Source: Salinirussus sp.
Lineage (GTDB): Archaea; Halobacteriota; Halobacteria; Halobacteriales; Haloarculaceae
Assembly (NCBI GenBank): GCA_028275005.1
Contig: JAQCNN010000048.1
Location: 1-15,494 of the forward strand
Length of the DNA: 15,494 nucleotides
Direction: 5' to 3'
Shown: positions 1 through 6,946 of the stretch, one piece after another
Numbering within the stretch: the stretch's first letter is position 1
How the letters are laid out: each line of letters starts with the position of its first letter
Notes under the pieces: generated by a model
Databases searched by the model: none
What the model was told of the DNA's origin: nothing
Seen by the model: the letters and a program-made list of their open reading frames with translations, nothing else
Made by a program: the position numbers and the translations under genes

Positions 1-335
1 AGCGCCTGGAAGACCTCGTAGAGGGCCTGCTTGCCCCCGGGGGTGACCATCACGTTCTCGGGGCCATAGAAGTCCAGCCCGTCGGCGGCGAGTTTGTCGG
101 CGATGGCCTCTCGGAGTTCGGTGATCCCCTGGGAGGTGGTGTAGCCGGTCTTGCCGGCTTCTAGGGCCTCCTCGGCGGCGTCCTTGATGTTCTGTGGGGT
201 GTCGAAGTCGGGTTCGCCGACGCTGAGGTCGACGACATCGACGCCCTCTGCTTCGAGTGCGCTTGCCTTGTTGCTGATCGCAAGTGTCGCACTCGGCGAT
301 ACACGGTCGACGCGGTCTGCGAAGTCGAAGTTCAT
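1..335 (-). CDS. Class I/II PLP-dependent aminotransferase, N-terminal 111 residues (runs off left edge)
   Basis: I translated this frame by hand from the ATG at 335-333; it stays open to the window edge. The protein begins MNFDFADRVDRVSPSATLAI and carries fold-type I aminotransferase signatures. LSVGEPDFDTP (about residues 37-47) is the substrate-binding loop. GYTTSQGITELREAI (about 63-77) and VMVTPGGKQALYEVF (about 94-108) are typical of the aspartate aminotransferase group. The family transfers amino groups between amino acids and 2-oxoacids using pyridoxal phosphate in the cytoplasm. The catalytic lysine lies outside the window, so substrate specificity cannot be judged. The start codon overlaps the ribH stop as ATGA (335-332), so the two genes are translationally coupled and share the ribH promoter. 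Aspartate aminotransferase is the most likely annotation, but other class I specificities are possible. Confidence 0.9.
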   Translation of the reverse strand, partial: MNFDFADRVDRVSPSATLAISNKASALEAEGVDVVDLSVGEPDFDTPQNIKDAAEEALEAGKTGYTTSQGITELREAIADKLAADGLDFYGPENVMVTPGGKQALYEVFQA

Positions 336-817
336 TGGTCGGGGTCTGAGTCCGGGTCGGGTGTCGGCTCGCGACCGGCTACCGGCTCGGCCGCGGTCGT
401 CCGGTCGAGTTCCTGGACGGTGTCGATGGCGCTCTCGACGACCTCGCCGCCCTTCGGGACCCGCTCTTCGGCCTCGGCGGTACTCATCCCGGGGCCGAGG
501 ATCCCACACATGACGGGGGTGTCGCGGTCGAGACTGACGTCGGTCAGCCCCTGGGTGGCCGCCGCGGCGATCACCTGGTCGTGGTCGGTGTCTCCGGTGA
601 CCACTGCACCCAGGACGACGACGGCGTCGATGTCCTCGCGACGGGCCAACCGGTCGGCTGCCAGCGGCGTGTCGTAGGAACCCGGCACCGTGAGTTCCGC
701 ACCGACGGTCGCGTCGTGCTCGGCTGCGGCCTCGCGGGCCTGCTCGGCCATCCGCGCGACGACCGGCTCCCCGTCGCCTTTCTCGTACGCGGCGACGACC
801 AGTCCGAGACGCACCAT
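332..817 (-). CDS. ribH: 6,7-dimethyl-8-ribityllumazine synthase
   Basis: This 161-residue protein is the penultimate enzyme of riboflavin synthesis. It condenses 5-amino-6-ribitylaminouracil with 3,4-dihydroxy-2-butanone 4-phosphate to give the lumazine, usually as a cytoplasmic oligomer. Family motifs visible are GSYDTP (46-51), GAVVTGDTDHD (70-80, with the probable catalytic His79) and PVMCGILG (101-108). The acidic, proline-rich tail after about residue 140 has no family equivalent and is probably a disordered halophilic extension. The frame stays open upstream to 1045, but I chose the ATG at 817-815. The protein fold begins there (MVRLGLVVAAYEKGD), and a TATA-like element lies 24-29 bp upstream, which fits a leaderless transcript. 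The stop overlaps the start of the downstream aminotransferase by 4 nt. Confidence 0.93.
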   Translation of the reverse strand: MVRLGLVVAAYEKGDGEPVVARMAEQAREAAAEHDATVGAELTVPGSYDTPLAADRLARREDIDAVVVLGAVVTGDTDHDQVIAAAATQGLTDVSLDRDTPVMCGILGPGMSTAEAEERVPKGGEVVESAIDTVQELDRTTAAEPVAGREPTPDPDSDPDQ

Positions 818-838
818 ACCTCTCCGCCGGCCCCGGGC

Positions 839-846
839 GATAAAAG
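839..846 (-). promoter_or_regulatory. TATA box of ribH-aminotransferase transcript
   Basis: On the minus strand the sequence reads GGGCTTTTATCGCC, with CTTTTA at 846-841. This lies 24-29 bp upstream of the ribH ATG at 817, the usual haloarchaeal TATA spacing when transcription starts at or next to the start codon. It is the only AT-rich block in an otherwise very GC-rich spacer. Confidence 0.6.
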
Positions 847-953
847 CCCTGCCGTTTCTGCGAGGCGCCCACCGCCCACCCACACACCTCTGCCACCCGT
901 TTCGCCCGACAGAAACCACAAGAACTCTACCTATCCGCCCCAGGTGAGCGGGT

Positions 954-3164
954 ATGGAGCGTCGCGAGGCCGACGACGCGGCCGCCCCCGACACCCCTCC
1001 CTCCGACGAGGACCCCTCCACCGACGACCCCTCCGACGACGACATCCCGCCCGAAACCGGCCCGGCCGACGAACCGACACAGTCGGCGCTCGGGCGCGTG
1101 CTGACGGCGGCCGGCCGGGTGAAGCTGTGGCAGGTGCTCGCCGTCGTCGTCGTCCTCGCGGCCCTGGTCCGGCTGGTCGCTCTCGACGCCCGGACCGCCC
1201 ACTGGGACGAGGCCCGGGTCGCCCACTGGGTCGTTCACTACGACGAGTTCGGGCACTTCGCCTACCGCCCGATCGTCCACGGCCCGCTGGTCCAGCACGT
1301 CGACCGGGCCCTGGTCTCCACGCTCGGAGCGACCGACTTCGCGGTCCGGCTGCCGGTCGCCCTGGTCGGCGCCGCCCTTCCCGGCACGGCCTACCTCTTT
1401 CGCGACCATCTCGACCGCGACGAGGTGGTGGCGATGGCCCTCTTTCTCGCCGCAAACTCCGTGTTGCTGTACTACTCACGGTTCATGCGCAGCGACATCC
1501 TCGTTGCAACCTTCCTGTTCGCAGGGCTCGGGGTACTGGTCCGGTACTACGACACCCGGCGGGTCCGGTATCTCTACGCCTTCGGGGCGCTTGCCGCACT
1601 CGGCTTTGCCTCCAAGGAGAACGCTGTCATCTACGTGCTGACCTGGGTCGGCGCCGCCGCGTTGCTCGCCGACGTTGGCCTTCACCGCCCACACACCTAC
1701 CGGACGGGGCTCGAACGAGCCCGGAACTCCCGGCTTGGCCGGCTGGGCCACCTCCTCGTCGGCCTCCTGTTGGCCCCTGTTGACGGGGCCTCGACGCTGC
1801 GCTCACGGCTGCGACGCCCGCGTGCGAGCGCGAGGCGGTACCTGCGCTTTACCGCCCACCTCGCCGGCGCCGCGGTCGTCTTCGTCGGGGTGGCCGTCTT
1901 CCTCTTTGCCCCCCGTGGCGACGGGCTCGCGGGCGTTTACCTGACCGAGACCCCGCCCTGGGAGTCGACCGTCAGCATGGGGTTGTGGGAGGCCGCTGGC
2001 CGGCCGCTCGCGTTCCCGGGCTACGTCGTCGACGTGCTCTCCTACGCCGGCTGGGAGTACGTCAGCTGGTTCGGGCGCGGGGCGGCATCGGGGGACGGCT
2101 CGCTTCTGGACACCTACGTCTCCTTCTTTGGCCAGTATCTCGAGGTACTCCTGCTCAACGCGACCGCCGTTGGCTGCTTCGCGCTCTTTGGCTTCCTGTA
2201 CGAACGCTACGCCAGCCCCCGCTCGCGAAATCTCGTGATGCTCGCCGGCTACGCCGGGCTGGCTTCGATTGTCGGCTACCCCCTCGGGACCGACATCTTC
2301 GGGGCGTGGATCGTCGTCCACACCATCGTTCCCCTGTCGATCCCGGCCGCGGTCGGGGTTGCGAGGGTCTACCGGTGGGGGCGGGCCACGGCGCCCCGGA
2401 GTGACGCCGTCAGCGCCGCGCTGTTCGCCGGGCCGGCACTCCTTCTCAGCTACGCGGTCGTCCGGGTCCTGGCGGAGGCACTCCCCGTCCAGCCGACAAA
2501 CCCCGTCCTCGACCTCACCTGGCTACACGTCGGTGTGCTCACAGCCCTGCTGGTCTCGGCCGCCCTCGTCGCCCGGGGTGGGCGCTTCGACGCCGACAGC
2601 GACACCGTGGTGACGGGGGTGGTCGCCGGCCTGCTCCTGCTCACGACGCTGCAGGTCGGGGCCGTCGCCGCCGGCTCGGTCTACCAGGAGCCGGCCGAGC
2701 GGGAGAACGTCCTCGTCCAGTACGCACAGCCGGCCGACGACCTGGACCCGGTCGCCGACCGGCTCGCCGCCGTCGCCGCCGAGAACGACGGTGGCCCCGA
2801 TATGGTGGTCTACAGCGAGTCCGAGGAAAACTCGCTTGTCAGGCAGACCGGGGCGGACCAGTATCCGCTCTCGTTCCGGCCGGTCTGTACGAACTGGCCG
2901 GAGACACTCCCGCTGAACTGGTACATGGTCTCCGCGAACGCGACAGTCACCTGCGAGCGCCAGCAGTCGGGGGTGGTGAACCCGACGCCGACCGCCGACC
3001 TGTTGACCGGCGAGGACGGCCCGCCACCGCTCGTCCTCGCGAAGGAGGGGCAACTCGAGGACCTCGACGCCGACTTTGCCGCCCAGTACAACCGCTCGGT
3101 CTACGGCATCCGCTCGTTTGGCTCGGAGGTCACCGTCCTCGTCCACGAGGACTGGCAGGGGTGA
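954..3164 (+). CDS. agl23: Agl23-type flippase-associated/GT-C membrane protein (TIGR03663-like)
   Basis: This 736-residue polytopic membrane protein resembles the family annotated in haloarchaea as flippase activity-associated Agl23 and as a predicted membrane mannosyltransferase. It has an acidic, Pro/Asp-rich N-tail (1-45). The first membrane span (about 57-77) is followed by an outward loop with HWDEARVAHW, whose Asp-Glu (85-86) matches the catalytic acidic pair of GT-C glycosyltransferases. Further conserved-looking blocks are YYSRFMRSDI (173-182) and FASKENAVIY (218-227), with more hydrophobic spans up to about residue 575. The last ~155 residues look extracytoplasmic and contain N-glycosylation sequons near 662 (NAT) and 713 (NRS). 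The likely role is in lipid-linked glycan handling for surface N-glycosylation. AGGTGAG at 942-948 is a Shine-Dalgarno-like site 5 nt before the ATG. The family call is from recognition; the exact function is inferred. Confidence 0.8.
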   Translation: MERREADDAAAPDTPPSDEDPSTDDPSDDDIPPETGPADEPTQSALGRVLTAAGRVKLWQVLAVVVVLAALVRLVALDARTAHWDEARVAHWVVHYDEFGHFAYRPIVHGPLVQHVDRALVSTLGATDFAVRLPVALVGAALPGTAYLFRDHLDRDEVVAMALFLAANSVLLYYSRFMRSDILVATFLFAGLGVLVRYYDTRRVRYLYAFGALAALGFASKENAVIYVLTWVGAAALLADVGLHRPHTYRTGLERARNSRLGRLGHLLVGLLLAPVDGASTLRSRLRRPRASARRYLRFTAHLAGAAVVFVGVAVFLFAPRGDGLAGVYLTETPPWESTVSMGLWEAAGRPLAFPGYVVDVLSYAGWEYVSWFGRGAASGDGSLLDTYVSFFGQYLEVLLLNATAVGCFALFGFLYERYASPRSRNLVMLAGYAGLASIVGYPLGTDIFGAWIVVHTIVPLSIPAAVGVARVYRWGRATAPRSDAVSAALFAGPALLLSYAVVRVLAEALPVQPTNPVLDLTWLHVGVLTALLVSAALVARGGRFDADSDTVVTGVVAGLLLLTTLQVGAVAAGSVYQEPAERENVLVQYAQPADDLDPVADRLAAVAAENDGGPDMVVYSESEENSLVRQTGADQYPLSFRPVCTNWPETLPLNWYMVSANATVTCERQQSGVVNPTPTADLLTGEDGPPPLVLAKEGQLEDLDADFAAQYNRSVYGIRSFGSEVTVLVHEDWQG

Positions 3165-3244
3165 GCGGCGACAGCCGGACTCCTCTCCCGGTCAGTTCGC
3201 GCGCGGGCTGAGTGCCGTCACGACCGTTCGCCCGCTCGGCCGGC

Positions 3245-3649
3245 TTACGGCTGGAGTATCCGCTCTGTCGCGTTCTCCGCGCCAACCGCCTCCGGAAAGA
3301 CCACCGCGTCGATCGCCTCGTGGTCGCCGTACTCGCGCTCGTCGTCCGAGCCGATCCGCATCACCGTCCTGATCGACTGGGACCCGGTCTGGGCGATGTA
3401 GCAGGCGGCGACGTTTGCGTTCGTGTCGCCGGTGAGCGCGGCGAAGACGTCGGCCCGCTCCATCGACACCTTCTGGAGTGTGTCCGGGGAGACGGCATCA
3501 CCGATTACCACCTCGATCAGGTCGGAGTCGGGAACCCCGGCTGCGGTTGGTTCGTGGCTCTCGATGACGGTCGCACTGTGGCCGTCGTCGACAAGGTGGG
3601 CCGCGGTCTGTGCCCCGACGCGGCCACCGCCGGCGATCACGACGTGCAT
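3245..3649 (-). CDS. Stand-alone TrkA-N (RCK-N) domain protein
   Basis: This is a 134-residue Rossmann-fold protein. MHVVIAGGGRVGAQTAAHLV contains the GxGxxG nucleotide loop (GGGRVG, 7-12), the acidic residue at the end of strand 2 (E30) is the expected ribose binder, and GDAVSPDTL (50-58) and ALTGDTNANV (71-80) follow the RCK-N pattern. Such domains bind NAD(H) or a related nucleotide and gate potassium channels or transporters. No TrkA-C domain and no membrane segment are present, and no transporter gene is adjacent, so any partner is encoded elsewhere. The frame extends five codons upstream to an ATG at 3664. I prefer 3649 because GTTTATC lies about 24-30 bp upstream of it, as expected for a leaderless gene; that box would be too close for 3664. 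The gene is convergent with the agl23-like gene. Confidence 0.85.
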   Translation of the reverse strand: MHVVIAGGGRVGAQTAAHLVDDGHSATVIESHEPTAAGVPDSDLIEVVIGDAVSPDTLQKVSMERADVFAALTGDTNANVAACYIAQTGSQSIRTVMRIGSDDEREYGDHEAIDAVVFPEAVGAENATERILQP

Positions 3650-3672
3650 ACTACACTCACTCACGCCGCAGC

Positions 3673-3680
3673 GATAAACC
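3673..3680 (-). promoter_or_regulatory. TATA box of the TrkA-N gene
   Basis: The minus strand reads GGTTTATC across 3680-3673. Its centre is about 27 bp upstream of the ATG at 3649. This supports leaderless transcription and decides the start codon against the upstream ATG at 3664. Confidence 0.6.
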
Positions 3681-3850
3681 GTCTCCGCTGTCGGCGGGCG
3701 CCCGCGTGCCTCGGCCGGGTGTTGCCCGTTCCGGGGGGGTCACACGCGACCGCTCGGTGACGACGCGCCCCACACCCGGCACAGCCCCGGTCCCACCAGG
3801 GTCCGGCCCCGACAGCCACCGCTTCAGGCACACCTGCCCCCGACGCGTGA

Positions 3851-3858
3851 CACTTAAC
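3851..3858 (+). promoter_or_regulatory. TATA-like element of purK
   Basis: CACTTAAC at 3851-3858 is the only AT-richer block before purK and is centred about 28 bp upstream of the ATG at 3883, so the transcript would be leaderless or nearly so. The rest of the 3650-3882 spacer, shared with the divergent TrkA-N gene, is GC-rich and shows no other feature I can support. Confidence 0.45.
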
Positions 3859-3882
3859 GGGGTCGGTGGGGAACAGGGCGGT

Positions 3883-5043
3883 ATGTCACTGGGGTCACCC
3901 GGCCCGACGCTCGGCGTCGTCGGCGGCGGACAGCTCGGACGGATGCTCGGGGAAGCGGCCGGCCCGCTCGGCGTCGAGGTCGTCGTCTCGGACCCCACGC
4001 CGGACTGCCCGGCCGCGCCTGTCGTCCGCGACCAGGTCGTCGGCGACTTCGACGACGAGGCGGCCATCCGCGACCTCGGCGAGCGAGCGGACTACCTCAC
4101 CTTCGAGATCGAACTCGCTGACCCCGACGCACTCGAGCGGGTCGCCGACGCGACGGGGACACCGGTCCACCCTGCCCCCGACACCCTCCGGGTCATTCAG
4201 GACAAACTCGTCCAGAAGCGCCGGCTCGGGGAGGCCGGTGTGCCCGTGCCCGCGTTCCGGGCGGTCGACACCGAGGCGGAGTTCCGCGAGGCGCTCGCGG
4301 AGCTGGGCTACCCGGCGATGCTGAAGGCCCGCGAGGGTGGCTACGACGGCCGGGGGAACGTCCCCGTCGAGTCACCCGACGACGTCACCGAGGCCTTTGC
4401 CGCCATCGACGGCCCGGCGATGGTCGAGGAGTTTGTCGACTTCGAGCGCGAGCTTGCGGTGATGGGCTGTCTGGGCGACGACGAACAGGAGACGTTTCCG
4501 GTGACGGAGACGGTCCACCGCGAGGAGATCCTCCGAGAGACCGTCTCGCCGGCCCGTGCGTCCCCGGCCGTCAGGGAGCGTGCCCGCGAGGTGACACGGG
4601 ACGTCCTCGCGGTCATGGAGGGGCGGGGTGTCTACGGGGTCGAACTCTTCGAGCGCGCCGACGGGGCGGTCCTCCTCAACGAGGTTGCCCCCCGGCCACA
4701 CAACTCCGGGCACTGGACCATCGAGGGCTGTCACACCTCACAGTTCGAACAACACGTCCGCGCGGTGACCGGCCGCCCGCTCGGCGCGACCGAGCGCCGC
4801 GTCCCCACGGCGAGTGCGAACATCCTCTGTGACGTGACCGGCCGACAGAAGGTGACGCTCCAGGGGGTCGACGACGCCCTCGCCCGCGACCGGCTCGCGT
4901 TGCACTGGTACGGCAAGCGGGAGGGCTACCGGCTCCGGAAGATGGGCCACATTACCCGTCCCGCCGCCGACGACGGCCGGGACCCAACGACGCTACTGGA
5001 GGCCACACGGGCGGCCCGGGACGGGCTGACTTTCCAGGAGTGA
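3883..5043 (+). CDS. purK: N5-carboxyaminoimidazole ribonucleotide synthase
   Basis: This 386-residue ATP-grasp enzyme uses ATP and bicarbonate to convert aminoimidazole ribonucleotide to N5-CAIR in de novo purine synthesis. The N-terminal GVVGGGQLGRMLGEAA (11-26) is the PurK signature loop. TFEIE (73-77) and IQDKLVQKRRL (105-115) precede the ATP-grasp region with KAREGGYDGRGN (148-159) and VEEFVDFERELAVM (181-194). NEVAPRPHNSGHWTIEGC (266-283) carries metal and substrate ligands typical of PurK. The length is normal for the family. The frame is open upstream to 3610, but family homology begins at about the ATG at 3883, which is preceded by a TATA-like element at the right distance. purE follows immediately, so the pair supplies consecutive steps of the pathway. 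Confidence 0.95.
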   Translation: MSLGSPGPTLGVVGGGQLGRMLGEAAGPLGVEVVVSDPTPDCPAAPVVRDQVVGDFDDEAAIRDLGERADYLTFEIELADPDALERVADATGTPVHPAPDTLRVIQDKLVQKRRLGEAGVPVPAFRAVDTEAEFREALAELGYPAMLKAREGGYDGRGNVPVESPDDVTEAFAAIDGPAMVEEFVDFERELAVMGCLGDDEQETFPVTETVHREEILRETVSPARASPAVRERAREVTRDVLAVMEGRGVYGVELFERADGAVLLNEVAPRPHNSGHWTIEGCHTSQFEQHVRAVTGRPLGATERRVPTASANILCDVTGRQKVTLQGVDDALARDRLALHWYGKREGYRLRKMGHITRPAADDGRDPTTLLEATRAARDGLTFQE

Positions 5044-5047
5044 GAAC

Positions 5048-5055
5048 GCTTACAG
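5048..5055 (+). promoter_or_regulatory. Possible internal TATA element of purE
   Basis: GCTTACAG at 5048-5055, preceded by purine-rich GAGAAC, is centred about 27 bp before the ATG at 5079. It could give a leaderless purE message in addition to readthrough from purK. The match is weak. Confidence 0.3.
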
Positions 5056-5078
5056 GCGGGAGCCACCCACGGTTGTCC

Positions 5079-5723
5079 ATGACCGACGCCGTTCAGTCGC
5101 TGGTCGACCAGCTCAACGAGCAGGCGACTGTGGACCGGCCGGACGCCGAGACGCCCGAGGTCGGGGTGGTCATGGGGTCGGACTCGGATCTCGACGTGAT
5201 GGCCGGCTCCGAGACGGGTCGGCCCGGCGCCTACGACGCCCTGACCGACCACCTCGGCTTCGCGGAGCAGACCGACTACGAACACCCGCCGGAGGCCCGT
5301 TTTACCTTCGAGACGTTCGTCGTCTCGGCCCACCGAACCCCGGACCTCCTGTACGCCTACGCCGAGACGGCCGAGGCCCGCGGGCTCGACGTGGTCATCG
5401 CCGGCGCAGGGGGAAAGTCGGCGGACCTGCCGAACATGACCGCCTCCATCGCCTACCCGTTGCCCGTCGTCGGTGTGCCCGTCCAGGAGAAATCCGTCGA
5501 CTCGGTGATCGGGATGCCCCAGGGCGCACCGCTGGTCGCCGTCGACGCCGGCAAGTCCTTCAACGCGGCGCTGTCGGCGGTTCAGATACTCGCACGCGAG
5601 CACGACGAACTACGCGAGCGCCTCGTAGCGTACCACGAGGGGCTGCGTGAGGGGGTCGGGACGGTCTCGCGGGCGCTTCACGAGCGTGGCACACCCGGGT
5701 TCCGCGACCACCAGGCGGAGTAG
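5079..5723 (+). CDS. purE: N5-CAIR mutase (PurE) with haloarchaeal-type insertion
   Basis: This 214-residue PurE converts N5-CAIR, the PurK product, to 4-carboxyaminoimidazole ribonucleotide. Active-site motifs visible are VVMGSDSDLDVM (30-41), VVSAHRTPDLL (81-91) with the catalytic His in SAHRTP, and IAGAGGKSADLPNM (107-120). Bacterial PurE is about 165 residues. The extra length comes from a ~28-residue N-terminal extension, about 22 additional residues between GSDSD and SAHRTP, and a C-terminal tail. I chose ATG 5079 over the GTG at 5040, which overlaps the purK stop (GTGA), because a TATA-like element fits 5079 and the added 13 residues look non-conserved; the GTG remains possible. The adjacent purK indicates a class I (mutase) PurE rather than a direct AIR carboxylase. 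Confidence 0.93.
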   Translation: MTDAVQSLVDQLNEQATVDRPDAETPEVGVVMGSDSDLDVMAGSETGRPGAYDALTDHLGFAEQTDYEHPPEARFTFETFVVSAHRTPDLLYAYAETAEARGLDVVIAGAGGKSADLPNMTASIAYPLPVVGVPVQEKSVDSVIGMPQGAPLVAVDAGKSFNAALSAVQILAREHDELRERLVAYHEGLREGVGTVSRALHERGTPGFRDHQAE

Positions 5724-5778
5724 CGGGGGGAGCGGTCCGCCGCGACAGCCGCACGCGATAGACGGGGCGGAAATGAAC

Positions 5779-5786
5779 CCTTATAT
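5779..5786 (+). promoter_or_regulatory. TATA box of the nuo operon
   Basis: CCTTATAT at 5779-5786 is the best TATA match in the window. It predicts transcription start near 5808-5812 and a leader of about 15 nt, which contains GGAG (5814-5817) as a Shine-Dalgarno site 8 nt before the nuoA ATG at 5826. Confidence 0.7.
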
Positions 5787-5798
5787 GGAGGCACTCCA
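5786..5798 (+). promoter_or_regulatory. Inverted repeat abutting the nuo TATA box, candidate operator
   Basis: TGGAG-GCA-CTCCA is a perfect 5-bp inverted repeat with a 3-nt spacer. Its first base is the last base of the TATA box, and the dyad lies between the TATA box and the predicted start site. A dimeric regulator bound here would block TBP/TFB or polymerase. No bound protein can be inferred. Confidence 0.35.
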
Positions 5799-5825
5799 AA
5801 GGGTCGGACGATAGGAGACACCGGT

Positions 5826-6245
5826 ATGACAAACGCATGGATCGCCATCGGGGCACTCGCCGCAGTCGCCGTCATCATCCCGCTGAGTATGATGCTCGTC
5901 TCGTGGCTGTTGCGGCCGAGCGTCCCGGAGCAGGGAAAACGCGCTACCTACGAGAGCGGTGAGATTCCGACGGGCTCCAGCAGGTCGATCAAGTTCAACA
6001 TCCAATATTACATGGTCGCTCTGCTGTTTGTCGTCTTCGACATCGAGACCGTCCTGATCTTCCCGTGGACAGTCATCTACACCGACGCGATCGAGCAGGT
6101 GGGGCTGTTCAGGGCGCTGGTTCCGATGCTCGTGTTTATCGGAATCCTCGTCGTCGGGCTCGCGTGGGCGTGGCGGAACGGCGCTGTCGAGTGGGTCCGC
6201 AGCGAGCGGGCCGAGGAACAGCGCATCGAGCGGACCGAAGGATAA
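5826..6245 (+). CDS. nuoA: NADH-quinone oxidoreductase-like subunit A
   Basis: This 139-residue membrane subunit of the complex I-like enzyme has three hydrophobic spans (about 5-30, 61-83 and 92-115). The NuoA signature is YESGEIPTGSSRSIKFNIQYY (42-62 region), followed by VVFDIETVLIFPW (70-82), which has the conserved acidic residues of the quinone-channel loop. NuoA is part of the membrane module that joins the peripheral arm to NuoH. It is the first gene of the operon, directly behind a strong TATA box. Its TAA stop overlaps the nuoB ATG by one base (TAATG), indicating translational coupling. Confidence 0.95.
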   Translation: MTNAWIAIGALAAVAVIIPLSMMLVSWLLRPSVPEQGKRATYESGEIPTGSSRSIKFNIQYYMVALLFVVFDIETVLIFPWTVIYTDAIEQVGLFRALVPMLVFIGILVVGLAWAWRNGAVEWVRSERAEEQRIERTEG

Positions 6246-6940
6246 TGAGCAAAAACGAACTTCACGACACGCTGGACCAGGCACAGAGCACACAGGAGGC
6301 ACGGATGGGTGAGGGCGTCGACAGCCGCTTCAACTCGAAGCTCCGGGAGGCATTCGGGTCGACCCCGTTCATCCTCACAAAGTTCGACCAGTTCATGAAC
6401 TGGGTTCGGGGGTCATCGATGTTCATGCTCCTCTTTGGGATCGCCTGCTGTTCTATCGAGATGATGCACACCTACGCGGTCAAACACGACCTCGACCGCT
6501 TCGGTGCGGGCGTCCCGCGCGCGTCACCGCGACAGGCTGACGTGATCATCGTCCCCGGAACGATCGTCTCGAAGTTCGCCCCCCGGATGAAGCGGGTCTA
6601 CGACCAGATGCCCGAGCCAAAGTTCGTCGTCTCGATGGGCTCTTGCACCATCTCGGGTGGCCCGTTCCAGGAGGGGTACAACGTCATCAAGGGCGTTGAG
6701 GAGGTCATCCCCGTCGACATCCACGTCCCCGGGTGTCCGCCCCGCCCCGAGGCGCTGATCTACGGGATCGCCAAGCTTCAGGAGCGGATCGCCAACGGCG
6801 AGACCTCGCCGGTCACGGTCAAACCGTACGAGCTGGAACAGTTCGGTGACCTGGAGCAGGACGAACTGGTGACAAAGCTGGCCGACCAGGTCGACGAGGA
6901 CGACCTTGTGATGCGGTACAACTGGGCCGATTCGGCGTAA
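6245..6940 (+). CDS. nuoB: NADH-quinone oxidoreductase-like subunit B (terminal Fe-S cluster N2)
   Basis: This 231-residue protein carries the cluster next to the quinone site. The four [4Fe-4S] ligands are visible: the tandem Cys68-Cys69 in FGIACCSIEMM, Cys134 in MGSCTISGG and Cys164 in VPGCPPRPEAL. The N-terminal ~45 residues are polar and not conserved in the family. An open frame reaches upstream to 6065 inside nuoA, but the ATG at 6245 overlaps the nuoA stop and sits just before the conserved domain. The electron donor for this haloarchaeal complex is unsettled, because no NuoE/F/G module is seen in this cluster. Confidence 0.96.
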   Translation: MSKNELHDTLDQAQSTQEARMGEGVDSRFNSKLREAFGSTPFILTKFDQFMNWVRGSSMFMLLFGIACCSIEMMHTYAVKHDLDRFGAGVPRASPRQADVIIVPGTIVSKFAPRMKRVYDQMPEPKFVVSMGSCTISGGPFQEGYNVIKGVEEVIPVDIHVPGCPPRPEALIYGIAKLQERIANGETSPVTVKPYELEQFGDLEQDELVTKLADQVDEDDLVMRYNWADSA

Positions 6941-6946
6941 CCAACT

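Noticed and set aside
818..1045. N-terminal extension of ribH by 76 codons
   Set aside because: The extension covers the agl23-like gene's start on the other strand, lies upstream of the ribH TATA box, and has no lumazine synthase similarity.
581..1783. A 400-codon plus-strand frame crossing ribH, the spacer and the agl23-like gene
   Set aside because: It runs through a divergent promoter region and the wrong frame of two good genes. The product is Arg/Pro-rich, as expected for an off-frame read of GC-rich DNA.
3165..3244. Possible bidirectional terminator between the agl23-like and TrkA-N genes
   Set aside because: The convergent position suggests one, but I see no convincing stem-loop or T-run in these 80 bases.
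5040..5081. GTG start for purE overlapping the purK stop
   Set aside because: The overlap is attractive, but the 13 extra residues are not PurE-like and a TATA-like element fits the ATG at 5079. I kept it as an alternative in the purE entry.
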